Source: Streptomyces xanthophaeus
Lineage (GTDB): Bacteria > Actinomycetota > Actinomycetes > Streptomycetales > Streptomycetaceae
Reading direction: 5' to 3'
Length of the DNA: 64,000 nt
Assembly: GCF_030440515.1 (NCBI RefSeq)
Contig: NZ_CP076543.1
Coordinates: 868,001-932,000 of the forward strand
A model generated the notes under the pieces. The model was not told the origin of the DNA. It searched no databases and saw only the letters and a list, made by a program, of their open reading frames with translations. The translations under genes were made by a program, and so were the position numbers. Below are positions 33,973-42,030 of this stretch, one piece after another (position 1 is the stretch's first letter; every line of letters begins with the position of its first letter).

Positions 33973-34899
33973 ATGACGCCGCACCCCCTGCTTGACGTCG
34001 CGCACGTGACCGCATTCGATGCCTACCTTGCGGACATCGGAACGATCTTTCGTACCTTCGCCGACCAGGACTCCGGATGCGTTTCGTACGGAGTCCTGAT
34101 CGATGGACAGAAATGGTTCACGAAGAGCGCCTCGACACCCGCAGCAGTGTCCTCGCTACGCCGAGCCGTCACGGGCGTGTGCCTGACCGGTGGTGAGCCG
34201 ACCCATCACCCGGACCTCAGGCAGTTCGTACGCCTGGCCCTCCAGTTCGGCATGACGGTGTCCATGGTGACCTCGGCCCGCTCGGAGGCTGAGGTCACCG
34301 CCCTCGTGGAGGTCGGTCACCTACTGACCAACGTGACCGTCTCGGCGGACTCGCAGGGCGCGATGAAGCTCGGCCGCACCACCCGGAGCGCGGCCTCGGC
34401 CGTCGCGACTCTGGGTGCCGTGGACACCCCGTCGAAGGTCCTGCACCTGACCTACTGGGATGTGGACGACGAGGAAGTCGCCGAGCTCGCCGGCCTCGTG
34501 GCGGGTACAGGGATCGACGTCCAGCTGAGCCCGGTTCTCCTCTCGGAAGACGCCCTCAGCCGGGACAACCGATCGGTCCAGGATTCCCTGAGGCAGCGGG
34601 CGCGCGATACGGCGGCACTCGGTCAGCGCTTCCTCCTGTCCAACGGATACCGGTCCTACCTCGACGATCTTCGGCGGATGCAGCTGTCCGAGGAGGAGAG
34701 CCACCCGTGCCGGTCGGCAACCCTCTACATGTCCGCCAAGGGTGAGGTGCGGCGCTGCCCCTATGGCGCATCCGAGATCAGTGTTCATGCCCCACGTACT
34801 GAGATCAGAGCTTTCCTCGACGCGCAGGCCACGGACCGCGTCGTCCCCGACTGCGCCGCCATCTGCCGCCCCGCGTCCCGCGACTGCGCGGCGGCCTGA
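33973..34899 (+). CDS. Chimera: kinase N-lobe stump fused to a truncated radical-SAM protein
   Basis: 308 residues. Residues 1-66 (FDAYLADIGTIFRTFADQ, DSGCVSYGVLIDGQKWFTKS) resemble the N-lobe of aminoglycoside-phosphotransferase-like kinases, including the ATP-lysine. At about residue 67 the sequence becomes radical SAM, entering at TGVCLTGGEPTHHPDLRQF (the GGEP motif). The CxxxCxxC cluster motif that must precede it is missing. The C-terminus keeps Cys-rich SPASM-like elements (HPCRSATLYM, RRCPYG, DCAAICRPASRDC). An in-frame deletion has joined two neighbours. Classical radical-SAM activity is not expected. It is followed 14 bp later by a JmjC-like oxygenase. Confidence 0.7.
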   Translation: MTPHPLLDVAHVTAFDAYLADIGTIFRTFADQDSGCVSYGVLIDGQKWFTKSASTPAAVSSLRRAVTGVCLTGGEPTHHPDLRQFVRLALQFGMTVSMVTSARSEAEVTALVEVGHLLTNVTVSADSQGAMKLGRTTRSAASAVATLGAVDTPSKVLHLTYWDVDDEEVAELAGLVAGTGIDVQLSPVLLSEDALSRDNRSVQDSLRQRARDTAALGQRFLLSNGYRSYLDDLRRMQLSEEESHPCRSATLYMSAKGEVRRCPYGASEISVHAPRTEIRAFLDAQATDRVVPDCAAICRPASRDCAAA

Positions 34900-34913
34900 C
34901 CTTGGAGGTCCAC

Positions 34914-35696
34914 GTGCAACCGTCGGTCTCCGTCACCGATCCCGACGACTTCGACAGCCGCTGGAGGCAACCGCCGAACTTCCGTATGCAGGTCCCGTTC
35001 GACTATCAGTTCCTGCCTGCGATCGACATTCTCGACCACGTCCGCCGGGACGAGGAAGTGCGGTTCACGGTCCTCGGTGAGGACGACTGGGCGGTGCGCA
35101 TGGAGCGCACCGCCGCGTTTCGGACGGCCCCGGTCGAGGAGATCGCCACGTGGCCGTTCCGCCTGGTGCACTTCAACCTCGCCCGGTTCTACGGCGAGAT
35201 CCTGGCCGGCTTCCAGGACGAGGTCATGGTGCCTTGGCGCACCTATCTGTCGTCGCAGGGATTCACGTGGCAGCGGTGCGCACCGATCCTGTTCCTGTCC
35301 ACCGAGGGCGCAGCCTCGACCTACCACAACGACAACTCGCACGGTCTGGTGTGGCAGGTCCAAGGGGTCAAGACCTTCCACAGTTACCACAACCCCGACA
35401 AGCACCTGTCCCCCGCTGCCGCGGTCCTCGGTGAGACCACAGCCGAGGTTCCCCCGCCGCATAGCGAGGCGGACCGGCAGTCGGTGACGATGCAGCCGGG
35501 CGACCAGCTGTGGAGCCACGCCCTGACCGCGCACTGGGTCACCACTGAATCGCCGCTCGCGCTCAGCGTCACCCTCTCCCACGGCGGCCTGTGTCGCCGT
35601 GGCCGCTACGCCGACCGCGAGCTGGCCCTGCGCGAGCACTGGGACAAGAACCCCGCCGAGGCGTGGACCCTCGACCTGGGCCACACCCGGTACTGA
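34914..35696 (+). CDS. JmjC/cupin-like Fe(II)-2-oxoglutarate oxygenase
   Basis: 260 residues from GTG 34914, five bases after GGAGG. A double-stranded beta-helix carries the metal motif STYHNDNSHGLVWQVQG (H-x-D) and a distal histidine in QLWSHALTAHWV, followed by SPLALSVTLS. It resembles bacterial JmjC-type hydroxylases acting on proteins, peptides or small molecules. Pairing with a radical-SAM/SPASM gene suggests the intact ancestral locus modified a peptide or amino acid; no precursor peptide is visible. It is convergent with aspS2, and the two share a strong terminator. Confidence 0.8.
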   Translation: MQPSVSVTDPDDFDSRWRQPPNFRMQVPFDYQFLPAIDILDHVRRDEEVRFTVLGEDDWAVRMERTAAFRTAPVEEIATWPFRLVHFNLARFYGEILAGFQDEVMVPWRTYLSSQGFTWQRCAPILFLSTEGAASTYHNDNSHGLVWQVQGVKTFHSYHNPDKHLSPAAAVLGETTAEVPPPHSEADRQSVTMQPGDQLWSHALTAHWVTTESPLALSVTLSHGGLCRRGRYADRELALREHWDKNPAEAWTLDLGHTRY

Positions 35697-35707
35697 GCGA
35701 GCCCCAG

Positions 35708-35738
35708 CTGCCCCACCGCCAGACAGGCGGTGGGGCAG
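35708..35738. terminator. Bidirectional hairpin terminator
   Basis: CTGCCCCACCGCC (35708-35720) pairs perfectly with GGCGGTGGGGCAG (35726-35738) around AGACA, a 13-bp GC stem. It lies between the convergent stops of the JmjC-like gene and aspS2 and can serve both. Confidence 0.85.
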
Positions 35739-35757
35739 CGGTGCGTGTACCCCTGGC

Positions 35758-37074
35758 TCAGGGGGTGAGGCGGTTCGGTCCCCGGAACAGGAACGCGGCC
35801 TCGCGGATCGAGTCCAGGCCGAGCAGGACCATCAGGATCCGGCCCAGGCCGGCGCCGAGGCCGCCGTGGGGCGGGCACCCGAACCGGAAGATGTTCATGT
35901 AGTCCTGCATCGGCTCGGTGTTCATGCTCTTCTCCTCGGCCTGCTTGAGCAGCACGTCGGAGCGGTGCTCACGCTGGGCCCCGGTGGTGATCTCCAGGCC
36001 CTTCCAGAGCAGGTCGAAGCTGAGCGTCAGGTCCGGCCGGTCCGCCGGACGCATGTGGTAGAAGGGCCGGATGCTGGCCGGGTAGTGCGTGATGAACACG
36101 AACTCGTGACCCGTGAGCCCCTTCATGTGGGCGGCGATGGCACGCTCACCCTCCGGGTCCAGGTCCTCCTTGACCCCCTCCGGGTCCCACCCGCCGGCCC
36201 GCAGGATCTCCTGTGCCTCGGCCATCGTGATCCGGGGGAACGGGGCCTCCGGCACGACGACCTCGATCCCGAAGACCTCCCGGATCGCCTCACCGTGTAC
36301 CTCGGCGACCTTCGCGATGGCGTGGGCGAGCATCCGCTCCTCGAACGCCATCACGTCCTCGACGTCGTCGATCCACGACAGCTCGACGTCCACGCCGGTG
36401 AACTCGGTCGCGTGCCGGGAGGTGAACGACGGCTCGGCCCGGAAGACGGGGCCGATCTCGAAGACCCGGTCGATGCCGGCGGCCACGGCCATCTGCTTGT
36501 AGAACTGCGGCGACTGCGCGAGGTAGGCCGACCGGTCGAAGTACCCGAGCTTGAACACCTCCGCGCCGGACTCCGAGGCGGTGCCCATCAGCTTCGGCGT
36601 GTGCATCTCCGTGCAGCCGTTCTCCATGGCGTACTCGCGCAGCCCCTGCTCCAGGGTCGTCTGCGCAGCGAACACCATCTGCGCGGTGGCCCGCTTACGC
36701 ACGTCCAGGAACCGCCAGTCGAGCCGGTGCTCGGGGCCGGTGTGCTCGTCGATCGGCAGGGGCGTCTCCGCCCGGTTCAACACCTCGACCGTCTCGGGGA
36801 CGAGCTCCAGGCCGCCCAGCTTGACCTGCGCCGCGTCCACGACACGGCCGGTGATCCGGACGGCGGACTCGGGGGTAAGCGATTCGAGGACGGCTTCGAG
36901 CGGGCCGCCGTCGCGCTTGTGGGTCACCTGGACCATGCCGGAGTGGTCCCGCAGGATGACGAACTGCATCTTGCGCTGCAGCCGGAGCGCGTTCACCCAG
37001 CCGGAGACGGTGACGGTCTGGTCGAGGTGTGCGCGTAGGTCAGAAGCCAGTACGCGGCTAGTCGTGTGGATCAT
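35758..37074 (-). CDS. aspS: Archaeal-type aspartyl-tRNA synthetase (second aspS)
   Basis: 438 residues, the short class IIb archaeal/nondiscriminating-like AspRS rather than the bacterial enzyme of about 590 residues with a GAD insertion. It has an N-terminal OB fold (TVTVSGWVNALRLQRKMQFV), motif 2 region FRAEPSFTSRHATEF and motif 3 GLGAGLGRILMVLLGL. It charges tRNA-Asp (possibly also tRNA-Asn if nondiscriminating). A housekeeping AspRS presumably lies elsewhere, so this is a duplicate that may give drug tolerance or a specialised supply. ATG 37074 has GGAGG at 37085-37081. Control is by the T-box leader upstream. Confidence 0.92.
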   Translation of the reverse strand: MIHTTSRVLASDLRAHLDQTVTVSGWVNALRLQRKMQFVILRDHSGMVQVTHKRDGGPLEAVLESLTPESAVRITGRVVDAAQVKLGGLELVPETVEVLNRAETPLPIDEHTGPEHRLDWRFLDVRKRATAQMVFAAQTTLEQGLREYAMENGCTEMHTPKLMGTASESGAEVFKLGYFDRSAYLAQSPQFYKQMAVAAGIDRVFEIGPVFRAEPSFTSRHATEFTGVDVELSWIDDVEDVMAFEERMLAHAIAKVAEVHGEAIREVFGIEVVVPEAPFPRITMAEAQEILRAGGWDPEGVKEDLDPEGERAIAAHMKGLTGHEFVFITHYPASIRPFYHMRPADRPDLTLSFDLLWKGLEITTGAQREHRSDVLLKQAEEKSMNTEPMQDYMNIFRFGCPPHGGLGAGLGRILMVLLGLDSIREAAFLFRGPNRLTP

Positions 37075-37080
37075 CGCAGC

Positions 37081-37320
37081 CCTCCAGGGGCGTCGTCATG
37101 ATCCCTTGGAAGCGTGGGCGAGAAGGGTACTCGCGGTGCCACCACGCCTTTGCCACCGCCATCCAGCGGCGGCCTCATTCAGCCCGATGACGGGGGCGAA
37201 CCGGCGGGGCATTGGACCCGAGGGCCTTTCCTCCCCGCGCTCGGGAGGGTCTTCACCATGGGACACGAGTCCGCCTTCACAGCTACCGGCGGCTCTCTCT
37301 GCTCGTGTGATCCGTGGCTA
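37081..37320 (-). promoter_or_regulatory. Translational T-box riboswitch of aspS, Asp specifier
   Basis: Read on the minus strand, the antisequestrator is GCGTGG (37147-37142), bulge TGGCACC (37141-37135), GCGAG, loop TACCCTT, CTCGC and CCACGC (37117-37112). This matches the T-box UGGNACC bulge flanked by two helices. UGGC pairs with GCCA, the end of tRNAs with discriminator G, as in tRNA-Asp. Stem I is short (CACGAG 37307-37302 with CTCGTG 37269-37264; CCGCC with GGCGG) and presents GAC at 37271-37269, an Asp codon. Downstream CTTCCA-AGGG can pair with CCCC-TGGAGG, burying the aspS Shine-Dalgarno. There is no U-tract, so control is translational. Confidence 0.8.
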
Positions 37321-37346
37321 CTTGTCTCCGTCAACACATTGAGATG

Positions 37347-37376
37347 AGGGTACGGATACGTTCAGGTTCGGTGCAA
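37347..37376 (-). promoter_or_regulatory. Candidate aspS promoter
   Basis: On the minus strand TTGCAC (37376-37371) and TACCCT (37352-37347) are separated by 18 bp, a fair match to a vegetative -35/-10 pair. Transcription would start near 37340, giving a leader of about 260 nt that contains the whole T-box. Confidence 0.45.
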
Positions 37377-37380
37377 TGGA

Positions 37381-37847
37381 AATGATCGAGACACGATTCC
37401 GGAATCGCGCACAGCAAAGGTCTTCGCGCATCCATTCAGGACAACCTTCGCTGCGAGCACGCTCAAGGCGTGCGCCGGGTTTGACAGCGCCCCGTGGAGA
37501 GGCCGGAGGTAGCGCCAATCACGTGCGCCGGACGGTCCATCGTCAAGCACCGCGCGAACCACGTAATCGCCGGCTACCTAGAGGCAGTCTGGCGGCACTG
37601 GCCAGGGGCCCTGGAGGACGGCGCAGCACAGGCATCTCGCACGGGTTCACGAGCCGGGGCCTGGGCGGTTTTCGGTCAACATTGTGCGGACGCAGTGAGA
37701 CACAGCCGGACTCAGGCGGACGCCGTCGAACGCAGACGGACGGGTCCTGCGGGGCTGCGCCTGGCTGGTCTGCATCCGGCTCTCGCTTCGACCGGAGCGA
37801 GCTGCGCAACACTTCACCTCAGTCCGAGCATTCAGAGGAGAAAGGCC
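37381..37847. other. Gene-free stretch
   Basis: The open plus-strand frame here has no recognisable domain, and its composition is not clearly coding. It separates the aspS leader from the nuclease-like gene. AGAGGAGAAAGG at 37834-37845 is the ribosome site of the next gene. Confidence 0.4.
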
Positions 37848-38291
37848 GTGGGGGACGCCCACGAGCAGCCCATCGCCGAGGAACTGACCGCGCGCGGATG
37901 GGGGGTCAACCCGTGGGGGCAGGGAGTCCTCACCCAGCCTGTTCAAGCCGCACTCCGAAAGGCCGACAGCTCCCTCCGCTGGACTCCCGACCTCCTTATC
38001 GACTGCAAGAGCAGCATGACCAGTCGGGCGACGCACCGCCAGGCCGTCGAAAGCGCCGCGGTCCGCGCACACCTCCAGCTCGTCGCCTGGGCCGAGCTGC
38101 CCCGCTACTACGTGTTCGACAACCTCGAGGGTCCTCCCCCGTACGACGCCCTCGGAGCGGGACGGACCGGCCCCTGCTCGGTCGCAGGTTCAGGGGCGTC
38201 GTATCTGCTCGTGCCTACCACGCACTGCCGCCCCTTCGATTCCGCGTTCGGCCCGCGAAGGCGACCGTCCATCGCAAGCGACGCAGCCTGA
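37848..38291 (+). CDS. Small PD-(D/E)XK-like hypothetical protein
   Basis: 147 residues from GTG 37848 behind GAGGAGAAAGG. The core EELTARGWGVNPWGQGVLT, then SSLRWTPDLLIDCKSS, places an aspartate (PDLL) about four residues before D-x-K (IDCKS). This is compatible with a PD-(D/E)XK endonuclease-type active site but more compact than usual. HLQLVAWAELPRYYVFDNL follows. Similar small proteins occur in Streptomyces and their mobile elements (recollection). Function is unassigned; a restriction- or resolvase-like fold is the best guess. Confidence 0.65.
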   Translation: MGDAHEQPIAEELTARGWGVNPWGQGVLTQPVQAALRKADSSLRWTPDLLIDCKSSMTSRATHRQAVESAAVRAHLQLVAWAELPRYYVFDNLEGPPPYDALGAGRTGPCSVAGSGASYLLVPTTHCRPFDSAFGPRRRPSIASDAA

Positions 38292-38392
38292 GTCCCGCGC
38301 CGCGCAGCGTCGCCGCCGAGAGTCGCGTGGTTCGTCAGGTCCGTCGGTGTACCGCGAATCGAGCGTCTGCGGCTCTATCCGAGCCTGCGGGC

Positions 38393-38577
38393 ATGCTGGA
38401 CGAGGTCGAGGACCTTTGCCACCGCGTGGCGATCCTGCGCGAGGGCAGGCTGGTCGAGATCGAGGCCCTGGCGGACCTGCGCCGGCTCAGCAGCACGGTC
38501 TTCGAGGCCGTCCTGGGCGGCCCGGTGCCCGACCTGGCCGGGCCGGCGGGCGTGACCGCGGTTTCCTTGCCCCGTAG
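38393..38577 (+). pseudogene. C-terminal remnant of an ABC transporter ATPase
   Basis: The frame reads MLDEVEDLCHRVAILREGRL, then VEIEALADLRRLSSTVFEAV, the post-switch end of drug-exporter ABC ATPases (normally preceded by S-SH-xL-EVE). Walker A, signature and Walker B are absent. It ends abruptly at about 38577 against an opposite-strand remnant. Confidence 0.65.
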
Positions 38578-38589
38578 CGGTGCGCGTCC

Positions 38590-38985
38590 GCCGCGACGAG
38601 GGTCTTGGGCCGGTCCTGGCCGAGCCTGGCGAGCGCGCCGGGTGTGCCGAATTCCGGCGAACAGGCCTTCCCTGCGGCGACGATGGCGGTGGTGGCCGGC
38701 AGGACCACCACCGCCTGAGTGCTGTCGGTCAGGTATCCGGCGACACAGTCACCGGATACCGCCCCATCCGTCGCAATGCCGCCGCGACGTCGTGCCTCCC
38801 TCCGCCACGGCGACCGGCGCGGGACGCGCGTCCGTTGACTGGGCGAAGCACCGCTCGGCGAGGTTCGGCCGCCGGGGAACCAGCAGGCGCGCGGCATCGA
38901 TGCGTCCCCCGGAACCGCGTCGTAGGCGGTGACGGCGTCGAGCCCGTAGTACTCCGTACAGATCTGCTCGGCGGCTCGGGCTGTA
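38590..38985 (-). pseudogene. Remnant of an acetoacetyl-CoA synthetase-like AMP-forming ligase
   Basis: Minus-strand pieces read DAVPGDASMPRACWFPGG (the N-terminal MP-x-x-WFPG motif) and, in another stretch, DSTQAVVVLPATTAIVAAGK and ACSPEFGTPGALARLGQDRP (the CSPDFG motif). They run to about 38590. The AMP-binding P-loop and C-terminal domain are missing. It is decayed by frame changes and truncated. Confidence 0.6.
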
Positions 38986-38989
38986 GGCA

Positions 38990-39568
38990 TCAGCCCTGTT
39001 CGAGGGCCTCGATGAGTTCCTCGGCCCGGGGCCACGGACCGTGCCCGGAGGTGGGGTTGAGGTGTCCGACGGGGCCGATTTCCACCAGGCGGCTCTCCCA
39101 GTCCCGGGCGAGTCCGGTGACGCGCTCCAGGGATCCGAGCGGATCGTTCGAACTGGCCGCGACGATGCTGGGGAAGGGCAGCGGCCTCCGCGGCACCGGT
39201 GTCCAGCCGTACGTCGCCAGCTCGTCGGGAGTGGGGTAGCCGTCCGGCAGCGGTGTCTCGAAATCAGGGGGCGTGGCCAGCAGTGCGCCCCGGACGTCCG
39301 CGCCGTGCCACCGGGCCCACTGCACCGTGGTCATGACGCCCGCGCTGTGGGCGACGATGACGACCGGTCCGGTGATCTGCGCCATCACATCGGCCATGTT
39401 GGAGACGTGGGCGACGCGGCCGAGCCGGTCGCGCCCGAGCGGTGGAACGATGTGGACGGTGCGACCCGCATCGCCGAGCCGCTCGGCCAGAACGGTCTGC
39501 CAGTGGTCCTCGCCGTGTTCCCGCATTCCGGGAACGATCACGATGGCCGGCTCCGCGTTACGTGTCAT
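38990..39568 (-). CDS. RBBP9/YdeN-type alpha/beta hydrolase
   Basis: 192 residues from ATG 39568, overlapping the MFS stop. IVIVPGMREHGEDHWQTVLA, VIVAHSAGVMTTVQWA (Ser nucleophile in HSAG), ASSNDPLGSLERV (Asp) and VGHLNPTSGHGPWP (His) form the catalytic set of the RBBP9/YdeN family. It is a serine esterase of unknown substrate. It is the last gene of the minus-strand catabolic operon. Confidence 0.88.
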   Translation of the reverse strand: MTRNAEPAIVIVPGMREHGEDHWQTVLAERLGDAGRTVHIVPPLGRDRLGRVAHVSNMADVMAQITGPVVIVAHSAGVMTTVQWARWHGADVRGALLATPPDFETPLPDGYPTPDELATYGWTPVPRRPLPFPSIVAASSNDPLGSLERVTGLARDWESRLVEIGPVGHLNPTSGHGPWPRAEELIEALEQG

Positions 39569-40920
39569 GAAGCGGGCTCCGGTTCCTTGGCATCCATCGT
39601 CTCGGCAGGTGCGGTGGGGACGGTGAGGCGACGGAGATCGTGCTCGTACCGGCGTCGGCCGATCAGGAAGGCCGCGGTGGCCGCGACCGCCACGAGCGGG
39701 ACCAGCCGGAGCGCGCCGAGCAGACCGAACCGGTCCGCGAGCATCCCGGTGACCGCGGGGCCGGGGGCCAGCCCGAGCAGGCTCTGGGCCAGCGTGAGCG
39801 TGGCGAAGGCCGTCGCGGCGATGGCGGCGGGCGTCAGGTTCGCCACCATGGCGGCCCCCGGCCCCGCCGTTCCGGCGCACAGCAGGGATCCCATCGCCAG
39901 TACCAGCAGTTGCACCGGGCCGGCCGGCAGACGGAACGCGGTCGTCAGCAGCACGAGGGAGCCCACGCTGCAGCCGATGGCGACGGCCCACTTGCGGATC
40001 GGTGTGCGGCGGCTGACCCGGTCCGAGACGACGCCGCCGACGATCATGCCGATCCCGATCACCAGGGCGAAGAGGCCCGCGGTCGCACCGGCCTTCGCGG
40101 TCGGCATGTCGTAGTAGCGGTTGAAGTAGCTGGGCAGCCAGGCGATGAGCGCGCCCGCGATGAACAGTTGCAGGCCGCTGCCGACGTAGGCGCTGATCAC
40201 CGAGACGGAGGAGAACAGCTTCGGGAGCAGTGCTCGAAGCCGGCGCCTCTCCGCATCCGCCTTGCCCGGGGCCGGGTCCGGGCCCGGTCCGGGAGCCAGC
40301 CGCTTCTCGGTGACCACGATCGCGTAGATGCCGGCGAGCACCAGGCCGAGGACGCCCATCACGCCGAACGCCCAGCGCCAGCCGTACGCCTGGGCCACGG
40401 CACCACCGATGGATATGCCCAGGACCGAGCCGAAGGCCCCGCCGGCGATGAAGGCCCCGGAGAGCGTCGCCCGCAGGGCGCGCGGGAAGACGCTGAGGAC
40501 TACGGCGATGCCGACACTGCCGTACGCGGCCTCACCGACGCCGACCAGCAGCCGACCCGTGAACATCTGGCCGTAGCTCGCCGCCACCGCGCACCCGAGG
40601 GTCGCCAGGCTCCACATCGTCGCAGCCAGGACCAGGGACTTCACCCTGCCCCATCGGTCGGCCAGCAGCGAGAGGGGGAAGGTGAGCAGACCGACCATCA
40701 GCGCCACGATGCCGCTGAGCGAGCCCAGCCGGGCGTCCGAGAGCATCCAGTCGGCCTTCAGCATCGGAAAAACGGCGTTGAGTACCTGCCGGGACATGTA
40801 GTCCGAGAGCAGGAGTCCGAAACTCAGTGCAAAGACCACCCAAGCGTACCGCCGGGACACGGGCCACCCGGAGGAGCCGGTTCTTCCGGGAGCGGGTTCC
40901 GCAGTGGTGAGAAACCTCAT
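39565..40920 (-). CDS. MFS transporter (organic-acid/sugar-acid type)
   Basis: 451 residues from ATG 40920 (ATG 40926 and GTG 40929 also in frame; GAGG spacing favours 40920). Twelve helices; YMSRQVLNAVFPMLKADWML in helix 1 and FPLSLLADRWGRVKSLVLA (motif A) resemble anion:cation symporter/ACS-type MFS proteins. It probably imports the substrate degraded by this operon. It lies between the TauD-type oxygenase and the hydrolase, overlapping the latter. Confidence 0.88.
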   Translation of the reverse strand: MRFLTTAEPAPGRTGSSGWPVSRRYAWVVFALSFGLLLSDYMSRQVLNAVFPMLKADWMLSDARLGSLSGIVALMVGLLTFPLSLLADRWGRVKSLVLAATMWSLATLGCAVAASYGQMFTGRLLVGVGEAAYGSVGIAVVLSVFPRALRATLSGAFIAGGAFGSVLGISIGGAVAQAYGWRWAFGVMGVLGLVLAGIYAIVVTEKRLAPGPGPDPAPGKADAERRRLRALLPKLFSSVSVISAYVGSGLQLFIAGALIAWLPSYFNRYYDMPTAKAGATAGLFALVIGIGMIVGGVVSDRVSRRTPIRKWAVAIGCSVGSLVLLTTAFRLPAGPVQLLVLAMGSLLCAGTAGPGAAMVANLTPAAIAATAFATLTLAQSLLGLAPGPAVTGMLADRFGLLGALRLVPLVAVAATAAFLIGRRRYEHDLRRLTVPTAPAETMDAKEPEPAS

Positions 40921-40996
40921 TGTCATCACCTCGACTGCTCGATGGGGAGGGAACCTTGGAAAGGGAGAGGAGAGGGGAGGGGAGGGGAAGGGCGGG

Positions 40997-41914
40997 TCAG
41001 AAGGGCCTGTCGCCGACGATCCCGGCGCGCTCCATCCTGCGGACGGCAGGCCAGTAGTCCTGGACGGCGTAGTGCTGTGTGGAGCGGTTGTCCCAGATGG
41101 CCACGCTGTTCTTCCGCCAGCGCCAGCGGACCTGGTATTCGGGAACCGCGGCCTGGCTGATCAGGTAGTTCAGCAGGAGGCCGGCGCCCGGAGCGTAGTC
41201 CTGCCCGAAGCGCACGTTCTCGGGCGTGTGGTAGTTGACGAAGTGCGTGGTGAAGGCGTTCACGAAAAGGATCTGTTCGCCGGTCTGCGGGTGAGTGCGC
41301 ACCACCGGGTGCTCCGCGTCCGGGAACCGGGCCTTGAGCGCGTGACGCTGTTCCTCGGACATGACCGCGCCGAAGGTCGCCTCGATGCTGTGCCGAGCCC
41401 GCAGGTCCTGGATCTGCGCCTTGATGTGCTCCGGGAGGCGACGGTAGGCCTCGGCCATGTTGACCCAGATCGTGTCGCCGCCCACGGGGGGAGACTCGAC
41501 GCAGCGGAGTACGGCTCCCATGGCCGGGTTCTCGCGCCAGGTGCCATCGGTGTGCAGCGCGTTCTCGTAGTGCTCGGGCGCGCTGTCCAGGTCCTTGTAG
41601 ATGCGGACCAGGCCGGGGTGGTCCGGGTCGCTGCCGGCCACCGGGTGGTCCTCCAGCGCGCCGAAGCGCTTGGCGAAGGCGACGTGGTCGGCGCGCGTGA
41701 TGTCCTGGTCTCGCAGGAACAGGACCTTGTACTGCAGCAGCAGACTCTTGATCTCGGCGAAGAGGTCACCGTCACGAGCGGCGTCGGCGAGGCTCACGCC
41801 GGCGACCTCGGCGCCGATGGTGCAGGTCAGCGGCTCGACATCGAGGGAGCTGCGGAGCACGCCGGGGTGCGGCGGGGCCGGAGGGAGTTCCTTCGACCGG
41901 AGGGTGTCGGGCAT
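40997..41914 (-). CDS. TauD/TfdA-family 2-oxoglutarate dioxygenase
   Basis: 305 residues from ATG 41914 behind CAGGAG. N-terminal LTCTIGAEVAGVSLADAA and LLQYKVLFLRDQDI are typical TauD. ALHTDGTWRENP carries the H-x-D metal ligands, and NRSTQHYAVQDYWPAVRRME the distal His and the 2-oxoglutarate arginine. Such enzymes hydroxylate sulfonates, herbicide-type ethers or betaines next to a leaving group. The exact substrate is unknown. It is part of the BKACE operon. Confidence 0.9.
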   Translation of the reverse strand: MPDTLRSKELPPAPPHPGVLRSSLDVEPLTCTIGAEVAGVSLADAARDGDLFAEIKSLLLQYKVLFLRDQDITRADHVAFAKRFGALEDHPVAGSDPDHPGLVRIYKDLDSAPEHYENALHTDGTWRENPAMGAVLRCVESPPVGGDTIWVNMAEAYRRLPEHIKAQIQDLRARHSIEATFGAVMSEEQRHALKARFPDAEHPVVRTHPQTGEQILFVNAFTTHFVNYHTPENVRFGQDYAPGAGLLLNYLISQAAVPEYQVRWRWRKNSVAIWDNRSTQHYAVQDYWPAVRRMERAGIVGDRPF

Positions 41915-41976
41915 GGTGCTCACTCCTGGGGTGAGGTGTGGCGGGCTGTACTCGGTGATCGCCCTCAGAATGTGTA

Positions 41977-42030
41977 CTCGGAGGGCTCGGAGGGCTCGGA
42001 GGGCTCAGATGCCTCGGAGGGCTCAGATGG
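41977..42030. repeat. 9-bp tandem repeat CTCGGAGGG
   Basis: Six 9-bp units (CTCGGAGGG three times, CTCAGATGC, CTCGGAGGG, CTCAGATGG) form a microsatellite. It overlaps the stop of the quinone oxidoreductase and lies just upstream of the TauD gene on the minus strand, where it reads CCCTCCGAG. Slippage here could alter the spacing between the two genes. Confidence 0.75.

Noticed and set aside
33973..34899. Functional radical-SAM enzyme for a RiPP pathway
   Set aside because: The CxxxCxxC motif is absent and no precursor peptide is visible; only a relic chimera is claimed.
37619..37665. tRNA-like T-arm (GGGTTCACGAGCC)
   Set aside because: No cloverleaf, anticodon stem or acceptor pairing can be drawn around it.
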